The notes under the pieces: generated by a model
What the model saw: the letters and a program-made list of their open reading frames with translations, nothing else
Told to the model about the DNA's origin: nothing
The model's database searches: none
Program-made: the position numbers and the translations under genes
Shown: piece after piece, positions 1 through 9,845 of the stretch
Layout of the letters: each line of letters opens with the position of its first letter
How positions within the stretch are numbered: position 1 is the stretch's first letter
From: Anaeramoeba flamelloides
Lineage: Eukaryota > Metamonada > Anaeramoebidae
Direction: 5' to 3'
DNA: 64,000 bases
NCBI GenBank assembly: GCA_027625915.1
Contig: JANTQA010000047.1
Location: 17,918,001 to 17,982,000, forward strand

Positions 1-130
1 AAAAAAACTAACAGAAGTGCCGTAGAGTGCCTAGGTTTTTTTTAATTTATAAGAATAGTATATTCAAATTTATTTGATAAAATCTTAGATTTTACTCTAT
101 TTTTTCAAATACTGGAAAAGATAACGATCA
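1..130. repeat. Dispersed repeat R1, truncated by the window edge
   Basis: The segment holds GTGCCGTAGAGTGCCTAGG followed by a T-run and a TTTTACTCTATTTTTTCAAA stretch. The same combination recurs near 2580-2690, 2930-3060, 39100-39420, 41164-41420 and 56700-56850. It lies in what is probably an intron of the kinase gene. No coding sequence was recognised between the window start and the exon at 564. Confidence 0.6.
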
Positions 131-563
131 ATAGGCGAAACTTGAGTACTCACTCTTTAATGAGGAAAAAAAAAAATAAAAATAAAAAAAGGAAACTCAA
201 AAAAAGTAAATCGAAAAATAATCAAAACAGTTTTAACCTTTTCAAAAGGGTTTTATTATTATTTATTGAAAAAGAAAAACAAATTAACTAAAAAAAAAAA
301 AGATCTATTTTTTAATCCGGAAATTTAGTAATCTCAGAGATAAGAATCTGATTCTAAAACCATATAATTAGTTTCATCATTGAAACTTAGCTTTAAACAA
401 AAATAATAGTAAAAAAAAAAATAGTAAAAAATAAATATTCTATATTATTAAATTCAATATTTCATCAATTGCAAATCCAAAAAAAAATAAAACTAATTTT
501 TTCAAAAAAATTCCACAACAAAAAATAAATAATAATTCCATTTTTATTGACAATATATAAAAG

Positions 564-3538
564 GGTGAACAATATGATGGAAAACCAGCGGATATTTGGT
601 GTTGTGGTATTATTTTGTTTGCATTATTATCTGGAAGACTACCTTTTGATTCACAAAATATTAGAAAATTATTAATAAAAGTCAAAAGAGGTGATTATAT
701 AATGCCAAAAAATTTAAAAAAAAATGAAAAAGACTTGATTCGTAAAATACTTGTTGTCGACCCCAAAAAAAGAATCACTCTCGAAGGAATTAAAAACCAT
801 CCTTTTTTTACGTAATATTTTTTTTTTCATTTTTTTATTTTTTTTATTGTTTTTATATTTTTTGTTTCTTATCTTAATAATAAAATCCCTTTTCAAATAA
901 AAATAAGAGTCATACATCATTTATCATGAAAACTTTTTTAAACTTTCATCTACAAAATTTTATCAAAGCTTATAAATCTAACAATAATATAAATAATAAA
1001 AAAAATAAAAAAAAAAATAAATAAATAAATATAAAAAATAATCTTTTATCAAATCGTTTAATAAGTTTCAAATTTCTTTTTAATCTTTTGAATGAAAATT
1101 TTCAATTGATTGATGATTAATAATTTTAAAATTTGTTTTTAAACAATTGGTATTACGATCTTCTAAACCCCAATTCAAAATTTTCAACACACCAAAATTC
1201 AATATTTGAAAAAAAAAAATCTAATTTAATCAATTCTTGAAGAAATACCAAATTAGAACCATTCACTGATTGAAATGATTAACAATTGTTTATAAATTAC
1301 AACACTCACAAAACAAAAAATCAATAATTATCAATACTAATAAATTATCGGTGTGTTAAAAATTTTGGAGAGAGCAAAGCAAAAAAATTGATTGGTACAA
1401 TTTTATAAAAATTCTAATAGAATTATTGATCAATCAAATTGTTAGACACCATCAACTAATTTTATTTGAGTTCTTCTATTTTAAAGAACTCAACCTCAAC
1501 CTAATATCAATCTTTTGAAATAAATTATTGATCGAATGAAACAGATTAGGTAATTCAAAAAATAAAATGAAAATAAAAAAAAACTAAAAGATTAAAATAT
1601 GTTTTTCATATTTTTTCAAAAATCAAATTTATTTCCAATTTGAATGAAATTGTATTATTGTAATCCTTTTGGAACTATTTTTGCTGTGTTGAAATTTTTG
1701 AAATATAGTTTATTATGAACAATTTTAAAAGCTTTAATAATGGTTTTTATTTGTAACAGAAGTAAAATTGTACAAAGCAATGATGTAACTTGAATAAAGA
1801 ATAAAAAAAAAAAAAAAAAAAAACATTCAAATATCAATTGAAATTGGATTTTGGAAATATCTTTCAATGATAATAATTGAAAAGTTTCTCCAAATAATAT
1901 ATTAAAAAAAAAAAAAAGATAAAAATTTAACCTCAAGAAACTAATTTGAGCCCACATGATAATTACAGAAACGATAAAGTATCATTATTTTCCTTTTTAA
2001 TTGTTTATATTATCACAAAACTGATTTTTATTTTTATTTGATACTCGACCAATCTATAAAAATTTCAATAATTCTTTTATCTGAATACTTGGGGTTTTCA
2101 AAGTAATATTATTACAAAAAAATATTCAACATGCTTATTAGTACTAGCGGATAATAAATTTATATCACAAAAAATCATAAAATCCCGATCATTCACAAAA
2201 TTGCGAGAAAAAGATATTGTTTTTTGTTTAATACTATAAATTCATCATTTATTATTATTATTATTATTTAGTAGAGGTATTGTTAATTCCTCTTATTTGT
2301 CTTTAGGTTTTTTTTTTTAATTTAAAAGAATTGAGTTAAAGCCCCACTACCGGTATAAAAGCAAAAAATGTTCATTTTTTTTTTCATTTTCCCTTTTCAA
2401 AAACCCCTTTGACAAAAGGTTGCCTGAAATTTAAAAACGATTACTATTCAAACCTAGCCAAATACTTAGTTCAATACTATATCTTAAAGATATGCAAAAA
2501 AAGTTAATTTAAAAAAAAATGACAAAAAATATTGCCATTTTTTGCTTTTATACTGGGACTAGGGCTTTAAATCTTTGGTTTTACTCTATTCTTTCGAATT
2601 TAGGGAAAAATAGGCACTCTATGATACTTGGTGGCACCCTACGGCACTCAACGACACTTTCCAAATTCCTAAATTTTTATTTAGAAATTTGATTAAAGAC
2701 CCAAAAATAAGTTTAATACCCACTCGTGATAATAAATATGAAGAATTTTTTTTACAATAATATCAATAATCAAAAAGTAATTTTTTATTTATTTTTTATT
2801 CTTCTTGAAGAGAGATGATTCAACAAAATTAACTTTTGTTTACCATTCGGTTTTTTTTAGTTTTTGTTTTGATTAGAAAATCAATAGATTTTTGAAACAA
2901 AACAAGAATTAAAACAAAACTACTCTTATGTTTTCCGGAATTTAAAAGATTTTACTAAATTCTTTTGAATTCTGTAAAACCTCAATAAAACCTAGGCACT
3001 CTAAGATGCGCCACGGCACTTTCTGAAACTCTAAATTTATTTGGAGTTTTTTATACTAGCTATAATATGGACAAGATCATAAATAATAGGTTAGCATTTC
3101 TTTTTAATAAAAAAATATAAAAAAAAAAATTATTTTTCAACCAAAGCTAAAAAAAGAAAAACAAAAATAATAAATGAAAGAGAGTAAAAAAAATAAAAAA
3201 AAAAAAGATTTAATTTTCTGATACTAAATGATTTGTTTGTTTTTATTATTAGTACACATTTTTGTTTTATTAAATAAATTCCAAAAATTACATTTTAACG
3301 TAATTTTCTTTCAATTTTAGGAATACTTTTAAAGTTTATAAAAAATTTTTTCAAAACGTAAAATTTCACTTTTTTTAACAGAGTTTAAAAAAAATTTTGT
3401 AATTGAACTTTTTTCAATTTTGAAATAATTTCATTAATTTAAAGATAGATTCAAGATTTGTGAATTATTTCTTTTATAATTTGTTCTGAAAAAATATTTA
3501 TATTAATAACCCTCTCCCTTTTTTTTATAATTATTATT

Positions 3539-3629
<91 letters not shown>

Positions 3630-5012
3630 TTATATGTACACATATACGTATATATATATAACAAAAATACAACTAATAGTTCAAATTTCCCTTCAAATTA
3701 TATTTTCCCATCATTTCCTTTATCCAAAACATTAACTGTTGATATACTAAAAGAAAAAATCAACAAAAAAATTTTATCTTCATTAGTTACACTTGGATGG
3801 AACCAAGACGAAAATCAATTAATAGAAATTTTAACATCGAAGAAAATTAGCCATGAAAAGATCTTTTATCATCTTTATGAAAAAAATAGGATTAGAGAAA
3901 AAAAAAAGCGAAGAAGAGAAAAAAAAGAAAAGAAAAAATTAAAAAAAAAAAAAAAAAAAAAAATTTCCCAACAAGAAGAATGTAAAATATTTTCTTTTTA
4001 ATTATTTTGAAATCATTATGCGAACAATTTTTATTAATATTTCATTTTTTTAAAATTTTAAAATAAAAATATTGTTATTATATTTTTTTGTTATTATCAT
4101 AAATAACTGCTGAATTATTCTTGAATTTTTTAATTCTATAAACCTAAAACCCAAAACATTACAATAGTTGAGAAAGGATTTAACAATGATTTATTATTTG
4201 GAACTGAGCAAGATTTCCAAGTGGAACAAAATTCTGAAGACGAACAAGAATGGCTTTCGATGGAAATTGAATTTGCAGAATCTGAGGAAGGAGAAGAAAA
4301 AATTGAAAGGAAGGGACAAGATATATTCCCGCAAAAACGAAACAAAACAAAGCAAACGAATACAAAAAAAAAAAAGATAAAAAGAAAAAAGCAAAGGCAT
4401 CATATGCTCGGCGAATCATTGCCGTTTGATATCTCGAGGAAAATGAACTCTAATGAATTCCAATTATACCCGGAGAACGAAGATGGTGTTTTTGCAATTG
4501 GTACTCCAAGGTTTCATCGAACTAACCAGATGAACCCAGAATTGGAAGAGCTAAGCCCAAAAAATAACGAAATCTTATTTTCAAAAAGTCCTAAAAAGAA
4601 ATGGTTCGGAAGTATTTTTAGCAAAAAAAGCCTCGACGAATATGGTACACAAAATATTGTGGAAGAGGCAATGCAAAATATTGAAAAGGAAGTACAAAAA
4701 GAAGAGAAAGAAAAATTGGAAAAACTGAAATTAAAAAAGAAAATCGAGCATATTAAAAGACAATCAAATGATACAATAATGAACATTGGTATACAAATAC
4801 AAAAAGCCCTAACCAAACTAGATCTCAATTTTTCTTATCCCCATGAATTTTGCTTTAAAATTTTTTCTGATGATATCAAAATGAGAATTGAAATTGATGA
4901 AATATCCAAATTCAAATATATTATTCATTTTTATTATAGAAAGGGCGATATTAAAATTTATGAAACCAAATTAAAAAATATTTTACGAAAACTTCCTTTT
5001 AAATATATCTAA
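564..5012 (+). CDS. SAD/BRSK-like Ser/Thr protein kinase, 3' part (5' exons not seen)
   Basis: Three exons join in phase: 564-811, 3680-3981 and 4168-5012, giving 464 residues. Exon 1 is the end of a CAMK/AMPK-type catalytic domain (ADIWCCGI, then LPFD, then DPKKRIT and HPFF). The stretch from LPFD to KVKRG closely follows BRSK kinases. Exon 2 encodes a UBA-like segment (LVTLGWNQDENQLIEIL) of the kind found after the BRSK kinase domain, then a Lys run. Exon 3 has the BRSK-like SPKKKWFGSIF motif and a KA1-like C-terminal domain. This order (kinase, UBA, WFG motif, KA1) is typical of SAD/BRSK polarity and cell-cycle kinases. Donor GTAATA at 812 and acceptor TAATAG at 3679 give phase 2 on both sides. 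The ATP-binding lobe, HRD and DFG motifs should lie 5' of 564 but were not found, so they are probably beyond the window. DxWSxG carries Cys for Ser, which is tolerated in this region. Confidence 0.85.
1168..1702. mobile_element. R2 element, deleted copy (Tc1/mariner-like ends?)
   Basis: The left end reads CCAATTCAAAATTTTCAACA and the right end holds GCTGTGTTGAAATTTTTG, its approximate inverse. The right half (ACCATCAACTAATTTTATTT, then CCAATTTGAATGAAA) recurs in the same order at 54470-54719 and, more weakly, at 31280-31500. Ends of the type CAAAATTTTTAACACA resemble Tc1/mariner termini, but no transposase was recognised. Confidence 0.5.
2290..2690. repeat. R1 repeat copy split by a MITE
   Basis: The flanks of the insertion at 2340-2566 join into the R1 core (AGAATTGAGT plus TAAATCTTTGGTTTTACTC), which is found uninterrupted at 39160-39180 and 56750-56790. 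The copy ends in TAGGCACTCTATGA and GGCACTC motifs. Confidence 0.55.
2340..2566. mobile_element. 227-bp MITE with TTAA target duplication
   Basis: Both sides are TTAA (2336-2339 and 2567-2570). The element starts AGCCCCACTACCGG and ends CTGGGACTAGGGCT. The roughly 32-bp termini are inverted and share GTATAAAAGCAAAAAATG exactly. TTAA duplication is the hallmark of piggyBac-type insertion. The inside is non-coding. Confidence 0.8.
3542..3628. repeat. (AC)n microsatellite
   Basis: About 43 uninterrupted AC units. It ends 51 bases before the acceptor of the kinase UBA exon. Such dinucleotide tracts are length-variable. Confidence 0.97.
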
Positions 5013-6697
5013 AGCTAACTTTATTTATTTATTTATTTATTTTCTTTTAGTTTATTTACCGATTTTTTTTTTTTTTTTAGAATTTAAATAAAGCATTAAT
5101 AGAATCAGAATTCTTAATTATTAAAATGATATTCCAAAATAAATAAATAAGAATTCTTTTATAATAAACAATATATCTTGAAGGATTTTATTATTTTTTT
5201 GAATTTGTTTTTTTTTTTTAAGAGATGAAAAAGAAAAAATTGAAAATTTCAAGTTAGAAAAATCTATTTAGCTGATTAAAGATGTAAAAGATAAAATCAT
5301 AACAATTTACAAAAAAAAAAAAATTCATTTTAAGTTCCTAGATTCATTTAATTTGAGTGGATTTAGTAGATAGTACTTTTCAAAAAAAACATCTTTTGTA
5401 ACAAATTCCAATTCTTTAGCTTTTTGTTATTTAATAAATGTTTGGTATGTAAATTTAATTCCAAATAAAAATTTTATACCAACCAAAATGTTTTTTTAAT
5501 CAAATCTGCTGAAATACTAAATTAGAACGATTCGCTAATTAAAATGTTAACTATTATTGTTAATTTACAATAAACACTAACATAACCAATAAATAATTAT
5601 TCCTTAAAATAAAAAAAATCTCTTGTTAAATTGTTTGGAAGGGGGATGTATTTTTAAAAGGTTAAAGGTATTAAAGAACATAATCTGTTAAATAGTGAAT
5701 TATGAAGTTATTGAATTTATATCTTTCAACCCAGGCTGATTTCTAGATATTAATGTTCCAAATAACTGGGATTAGTGTTATTTTTTCCCCGATTTAGGTT
5801 CTACAAATCTTGGAGTGAGTCCAACAAAAAACAAAATACTTTTTTTTTATAATTATTATTATTAAAGAAGTGTAGATTACACCCTAGTTCCCTTAGACTT
5901 AAATCCCCTTTCAGAAATTTAAGTGTAAAATCATAGATTTTAAGATTATTAATTAATGAAAATAGTTTCGAAAAAGTATTAGTTAAATCTGTTTGAAATT
6001 TCAAGAAACTTATTATTCAAAAATAATTCTATTATTTTTTGTTTATAAATAATTAGAAAAAAGTTTACAGTATAAGTTTGGGAAAAGGATAAAATAATAA
6101 TAATTTAACCTTTTCCATAGAAGATTAGATAATTCAACTTTTCCATACATTGTGGAATTTTATTTAATATATGAAAAGAAATAGGAATTAGTTTATTTTC
6201 TTTTTTTCGTTCATAATTTGAATACAAATAATAATCATCACAGAATTATAATAAAAAAAAACACCTCTATCATCTTTGAATTTCATTTTAATGTACATAA
6301 GTGTTAAAAGGAAGAAAATACCAAGGGTTTACTTTCAAATATTAGGATCTATAAACACGAAATAATGAGTAACTTGAAAATAAAGGTTAAAAGGCAAAGA
6401 AATAATATCAAAGGTTAAAAAAAAAAAATAATTCAAAAGGAAAGAAAGAAACCAAATTACAACAGTTAAATAATCGTCTATGAAATGAACATTTGTGATC
6501 AATTATCAAATTATTAAATCAACCAACAGTACCTTGGATGTGATTTTTGGTGTTATTAATACAAGATAGTATTTTTTTTTTTTTTTTTTTTTCGATTTTT
6601 AATCAATTTGTTCTTATAAATCTTCATAAATAAGGTTAAATCTTTTTTCATTTTTCATTTTTTTCTTTTCAATTTTTTTTTTTTTTATATTTAACTA
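5013..6697. other. Intergenic, with a weak R2 fragment
   Basis: AT-rich spacer after the kinase stop. A stretch at about 5490-5830 resembles R2 (CTGAAATACTAAATTAGAAC, then TCTTGGAGTGAGTCCAACAA, matching 53730 and 54005). No gene was seen on either strand. Confidence 0.5.
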
Positions 6698-7398
6698 AAC
6701 TATTTTTCAAACAAAAGGGCACACCTCTCAAATCGTCAATACCATCAACTTTGATTGTTAATAAGATAATTACTTATTGGTGATTTTCATTTTAATTATT
6801 CATTTTTTCATTTTTTGCTTTTTTTATTTTTGGATATTGAACAATTGGAAAATGAAAAAGCAAGATCAGAAGAACAATTTGGAAATAATCTACCAGTGTA
6901 TAAATGGAAACAGTTTAAGTTTGATTTCGAATCAAGATAGAAATAGGAATTAAGAAAGACCATTATTGGATTGATGCATGGAACAAAGAAAAGAGAAATA
7001 AAGAAAAAACATTCCAACAAAATACCCAGATGAATTGCAACTTTATATTGAAAATGAGACTTTAAAGAACAAAAGTTTGACGTGTAAAGAATTATCAATA
7101 AAATGTGGAGAACTTTTTCCAAATTCGCCTTGTTCAAAGGTTTTTATTGGGTTTTATAATTTTTTTCCTTACAATTTACAAAACGAGATTTCTCATTTCA
7201 AATAAAAAGGCACACCAATTTTTAAAATATTGATTTTTAATTTTTTATTGTTTTGTTTTAATGAGTTTTAAAGATCCAGTTGAGTGTTTTTTTATGTTTT
7301 GAAGCGTTTCTTATCTTTTAGAATGATACTATAATTAATTTGATTCATTTATGAATAATTCTTGAAATTTTTTGTGCCCTTTTATTTGAAAAAGAGTT
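6698..7398. mobile_element. R3 DNA transposon remnant, copy 1 (701 bp)
   Basis: Flanked by TA on both sides (6696-6697 and 7399-7400). The left terminus AACTATTTTTCAAACAAAAG, then GGCACA, is the inverse of the right terminus GTGCCCTTTTATTTGAAAAA, then GAGTT, about 25 bp long. A second copy lies at 62461-63431. Between 7010 and 7190 (+) one frame reads KYPDELQLYIENETLKNKSL, then TCKELSIKCGELFPN and FIGFYNF. This resembles the CENP-B-type helix-turn-helix of pogo/Tigger transposases, but other parts of the coding region hold stops. The TA target site fits the Tc1/mariner/pogo superfamily. Confidence 0.75.
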
Positions 7399-7400
7399 TA

Positions 7401-9023
7401 TAAAGAGAATTCGGGAAGGTCTTTTCATTCACAAATAAATAAAAATCTTTAATTATATTCCTAAATTGCATTGCAAAAATACAAGTAGAAGAACATTTAG
7501 AGTGTAATATATACTTACTAAACAACAATTATAATACTATTTTTTTTTTATCTAATTTACTACTGCCTAAAAAAAGAAAAAATTTTAATTTTTTTTTGTG
7601 ATATCTTTGATAATTTTAATATTTAATAATTTTAAATCTTTCAATTCATAAAAAAATATTAGAAATTTTCAAACAATTTGTTATTTTTAAAAAAAATTCA
7701 TAGAAATTTCTCTTTTTTAGATATTTTGAATTATAAATTGGTGAGATAAAATAAAGAGTAATATTAATGCCAATTTAATCTCTGTAAATTTTTTATATTC
7801 ATATAATTTAATATCATCAGTTTATGAATAGAACGATACAAAATACCAATATTATTTAAATTTTTATAAAAAAATACACCATACTTTTTCAAACCCCTTC
7901 TTATTTAAATTGAAAAACCAACCATTAAAATCTCTCATATTATTTTTGTTCCTATTGATACACAAAAAATGAAATATTATACTTTTGTGCTGTATTAAAA
8001 TCAAGAATAATAATAAAAATAATAACATATATCTTGAAAAACAATTTATACAGACTTGTTCAACTTACGTTTCAAATGAAGACCAGTGTTTGGTTTTTCA
8101 AGACAATTTACTTATTAAATAATCAATAAAGAATAAGTAAATAAAGTATTATTTCTTAAAAGTTTTATTAATTAAAAATGAAAATATTTAAATAAAATTT
8201 TAATGTAAATTTTTTCACCAAAAATAGAGACGTTCTATTCAAAAAAACAAAAAATTCATAAAAATTACAAAATTCAATAAAAAAAAGAAAAAAATAGTAC
8301 GAATTTTGAACAAATTCCCCTACTAATTTAAAATTTACTTGTAAAAATCAATGAGTTTACCTTCAACATTGATTTTGAAATTAGCTCTACTTTTGGATTG
8401 TGAATTAGGTCTTATATTGCAATAAAAATAATAGAAAAAACACGTACATTTTAATTTGAAATACAGGCTTTATACCCATAACACAGATATTATTAACCCT
8501 TGTAATTTAATACAACCTTTCCATTCCCAGATTCCTTTGTGGTATTCTTTTTAGTTTTGATCACAAATAAAAGTCATTTTCTTGCTTTAGTCTTAGAATA
8601 TTTTACACTCTAGTTATTTCATCAAAACTAAAAAGTGTTTGTACGTAGAATTATTTTCTGAAAACAAGTAAATAAGAGACTGGTTGGAGTTACAAAAATA
8701 GAGAGTGTCTCGAAAAAATTGTACTCAACTTATGGAGGAATTAATTTCGACAATAATTAACTATCAAGACAAAAATTCATAATTCTCTAATATTTTGGGT
8801 TGAAAAAAAATCATGTCAGTATTAAAAAAATGAAAAGTGTACATAGAATTTAATCATGTTAAATTGATCAACCATTGAAGCAGACGAAAGACATTTAAAA
8901 AAAAGGTATACTTTCAAATAATCGATCGTCATTCTTTGCAGGAATAATGAAGAATCAAATAATTAAAATAAAATCTTTTTCGGAAAATTATATAAACACA
9001 TTGTGATTTTATTGAAAAAGACA
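7401..9023. other. Intergenic spacer 3' of PIG-F with a degenerate R4 copy
   Basis: The sequence at about 8050-8500 resembles the R4 family (AATTTTGAACAAATTCCCCT, TCAATGAGTTTACCTTC and TGGATTGTGAATTAGGTC, compared with 18960-19090 and 33920-34030). Its termini are poorly kept. No gene was seen in the rest. Confidence 0.45.
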
Positions 9024-9845
9024 CTATTTATTTTTCTTCTCTTTGTTTGGGATCCATTTCTTTTTACAAAGGCAAATGAAATTTACTATTAATGAACAAA
9101 AAACAAAAATAGAAAACCCGAAAATACAACCAAAATAACATGTTGTTGGGAATTTTTGCCATGTTTCGTCCCAATCCATGTTCAATGGGATCATTCCTAG
9201 CCAAGATCCAACTATTGATCCAATCCAACAAATTGAAACGAATTGTTCAATCCTTTTTGACATTGGGTTATTTGTTAGCAGTTTAATTTCTTTTTCTGGG
9301 TTTTGGTTTTGGTTTTTATTTGATCTTGAATTTTTCTTGTTTTGTATGTTTTTCTTGTTTCTCTTATTTTTTTGATTCTTATTTGAAAACAAGTGTTCGT
9401 GTGATAAAGTATTTGGTTGCCCATTGTTTTTTTTGTCTCCAAATATGAATAAGACTTTTAAAGAATTAAACCACCCATCCCAATCGTCGAACCCAAAAGA
9501 AGCAGCCATTGGAGTAATTGATGTTGAGGTGAATAAGAAGGACACCAAATATGTATTTTGTTTCTTCTCTAAAAGTGACGCACCAAACAACCAAAAAATT
9601 AGGTGCACAATTATTGTGCCAAAGAAAGTTGGTACAAGAGTCCCAAGTAATGATCTTAATATTGTTTGTAAATTCAATTTGCGCAGCTTATAAAAATAAG
9701 AGAGAAAGAGAAAAATTAGACTGTTTGAACAAAAGAAGATGATTGGTGAAAGGACTGGGATTGGGTAGCTTTCAAATTTTGTAATATAAAGATCGAAAAA
9801 GACAACACACAACAGAAGAATGTGTGCCAAAAAAAAGAGAAACAT
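9024..9845 (-). CDS. PIGF: PIG-F / Gpi11, GPI-anchor ethanolamine phosphate transfer subunit
   Basis: A single exon of 273 residues. PIG-F is a multi-spanning ER membrane protein that partners the ethanolamine-phosphate transferases adding EtNP to the GPI glycan. Family signatures are clear: FGASLLEKKQNT (family GAPLLE..T) and, near the C-terminus, a segment VGSWLGMIPLNMDWDETWQ matching the conserved G(A/S)WLG..P..DWD..WQ block. About six hydrophobic segments are visible. A Lys/Asn-rich loop at roughly residues 140-200 makes it longer than human PIG-F (219 residues). The first ATG is at 9845, just after a TTG-led open stretch. The C-terminus is KKEKKNK-like, compatible with ER retention. No intron is needed. 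Confidence 0.9.
   Translation of the reverse strand: MFLFFLAHILLLCVVFFDLYITKFESYPIPVLSPIIFFCSNSLIFLFLSYFYKLRKLNLQTILRSLLGTLVPTFFGTIIVHLIFWLFGASLLEKKQNTYLVSFLFTSTSITPMAASFGFDDWDGWFNSLKVLFIFGDKKNNGQPNTLSHEHLFSNKNQKNKRNKKNIQNKKNSRSNKNQNQNPEKEIKLLTNNPMSKRIEQFVSICWIGSIVGSWLGMIPLNMDWDETWQKFPTTCYFGCIFGFSIFVFCSLIVNFICLCKKKWIPNKEKKNK

Larger units (their letters stand above)
812..3679 (+). other. 2.87-kb kinase intron filled with repeats
   Basis: Bounded by GTAATA and AATAG. It contains an R2 repeat (about 1168-1702), two R1 copies (about 2290-2690 and 2850-3060), a TTAA-flanked MITE (2340-2566) and a long AC microsatellite (3542-3628). No exon-like open stretch was seen. An unbroken reverse-strand run at 1655-1957 is only repeat sequence rich in Phe codons. 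Confidence 0.7.

Noticed and set aside
440-685. 81-codon reverse frame at the kinase exon
   Set aside because: It is the antisense of the SAD/BRSK catalytic exon.
1655-1957. 100-codon reverse open frame
   Set aside because: Made of Phe/Leu-rich translation of A-runs inside an R2 repeat in an intron. No domain.
3451-3672. 73-codon poly Val-Cys frame
   Set aside because: Translation of the AC microsatellite.
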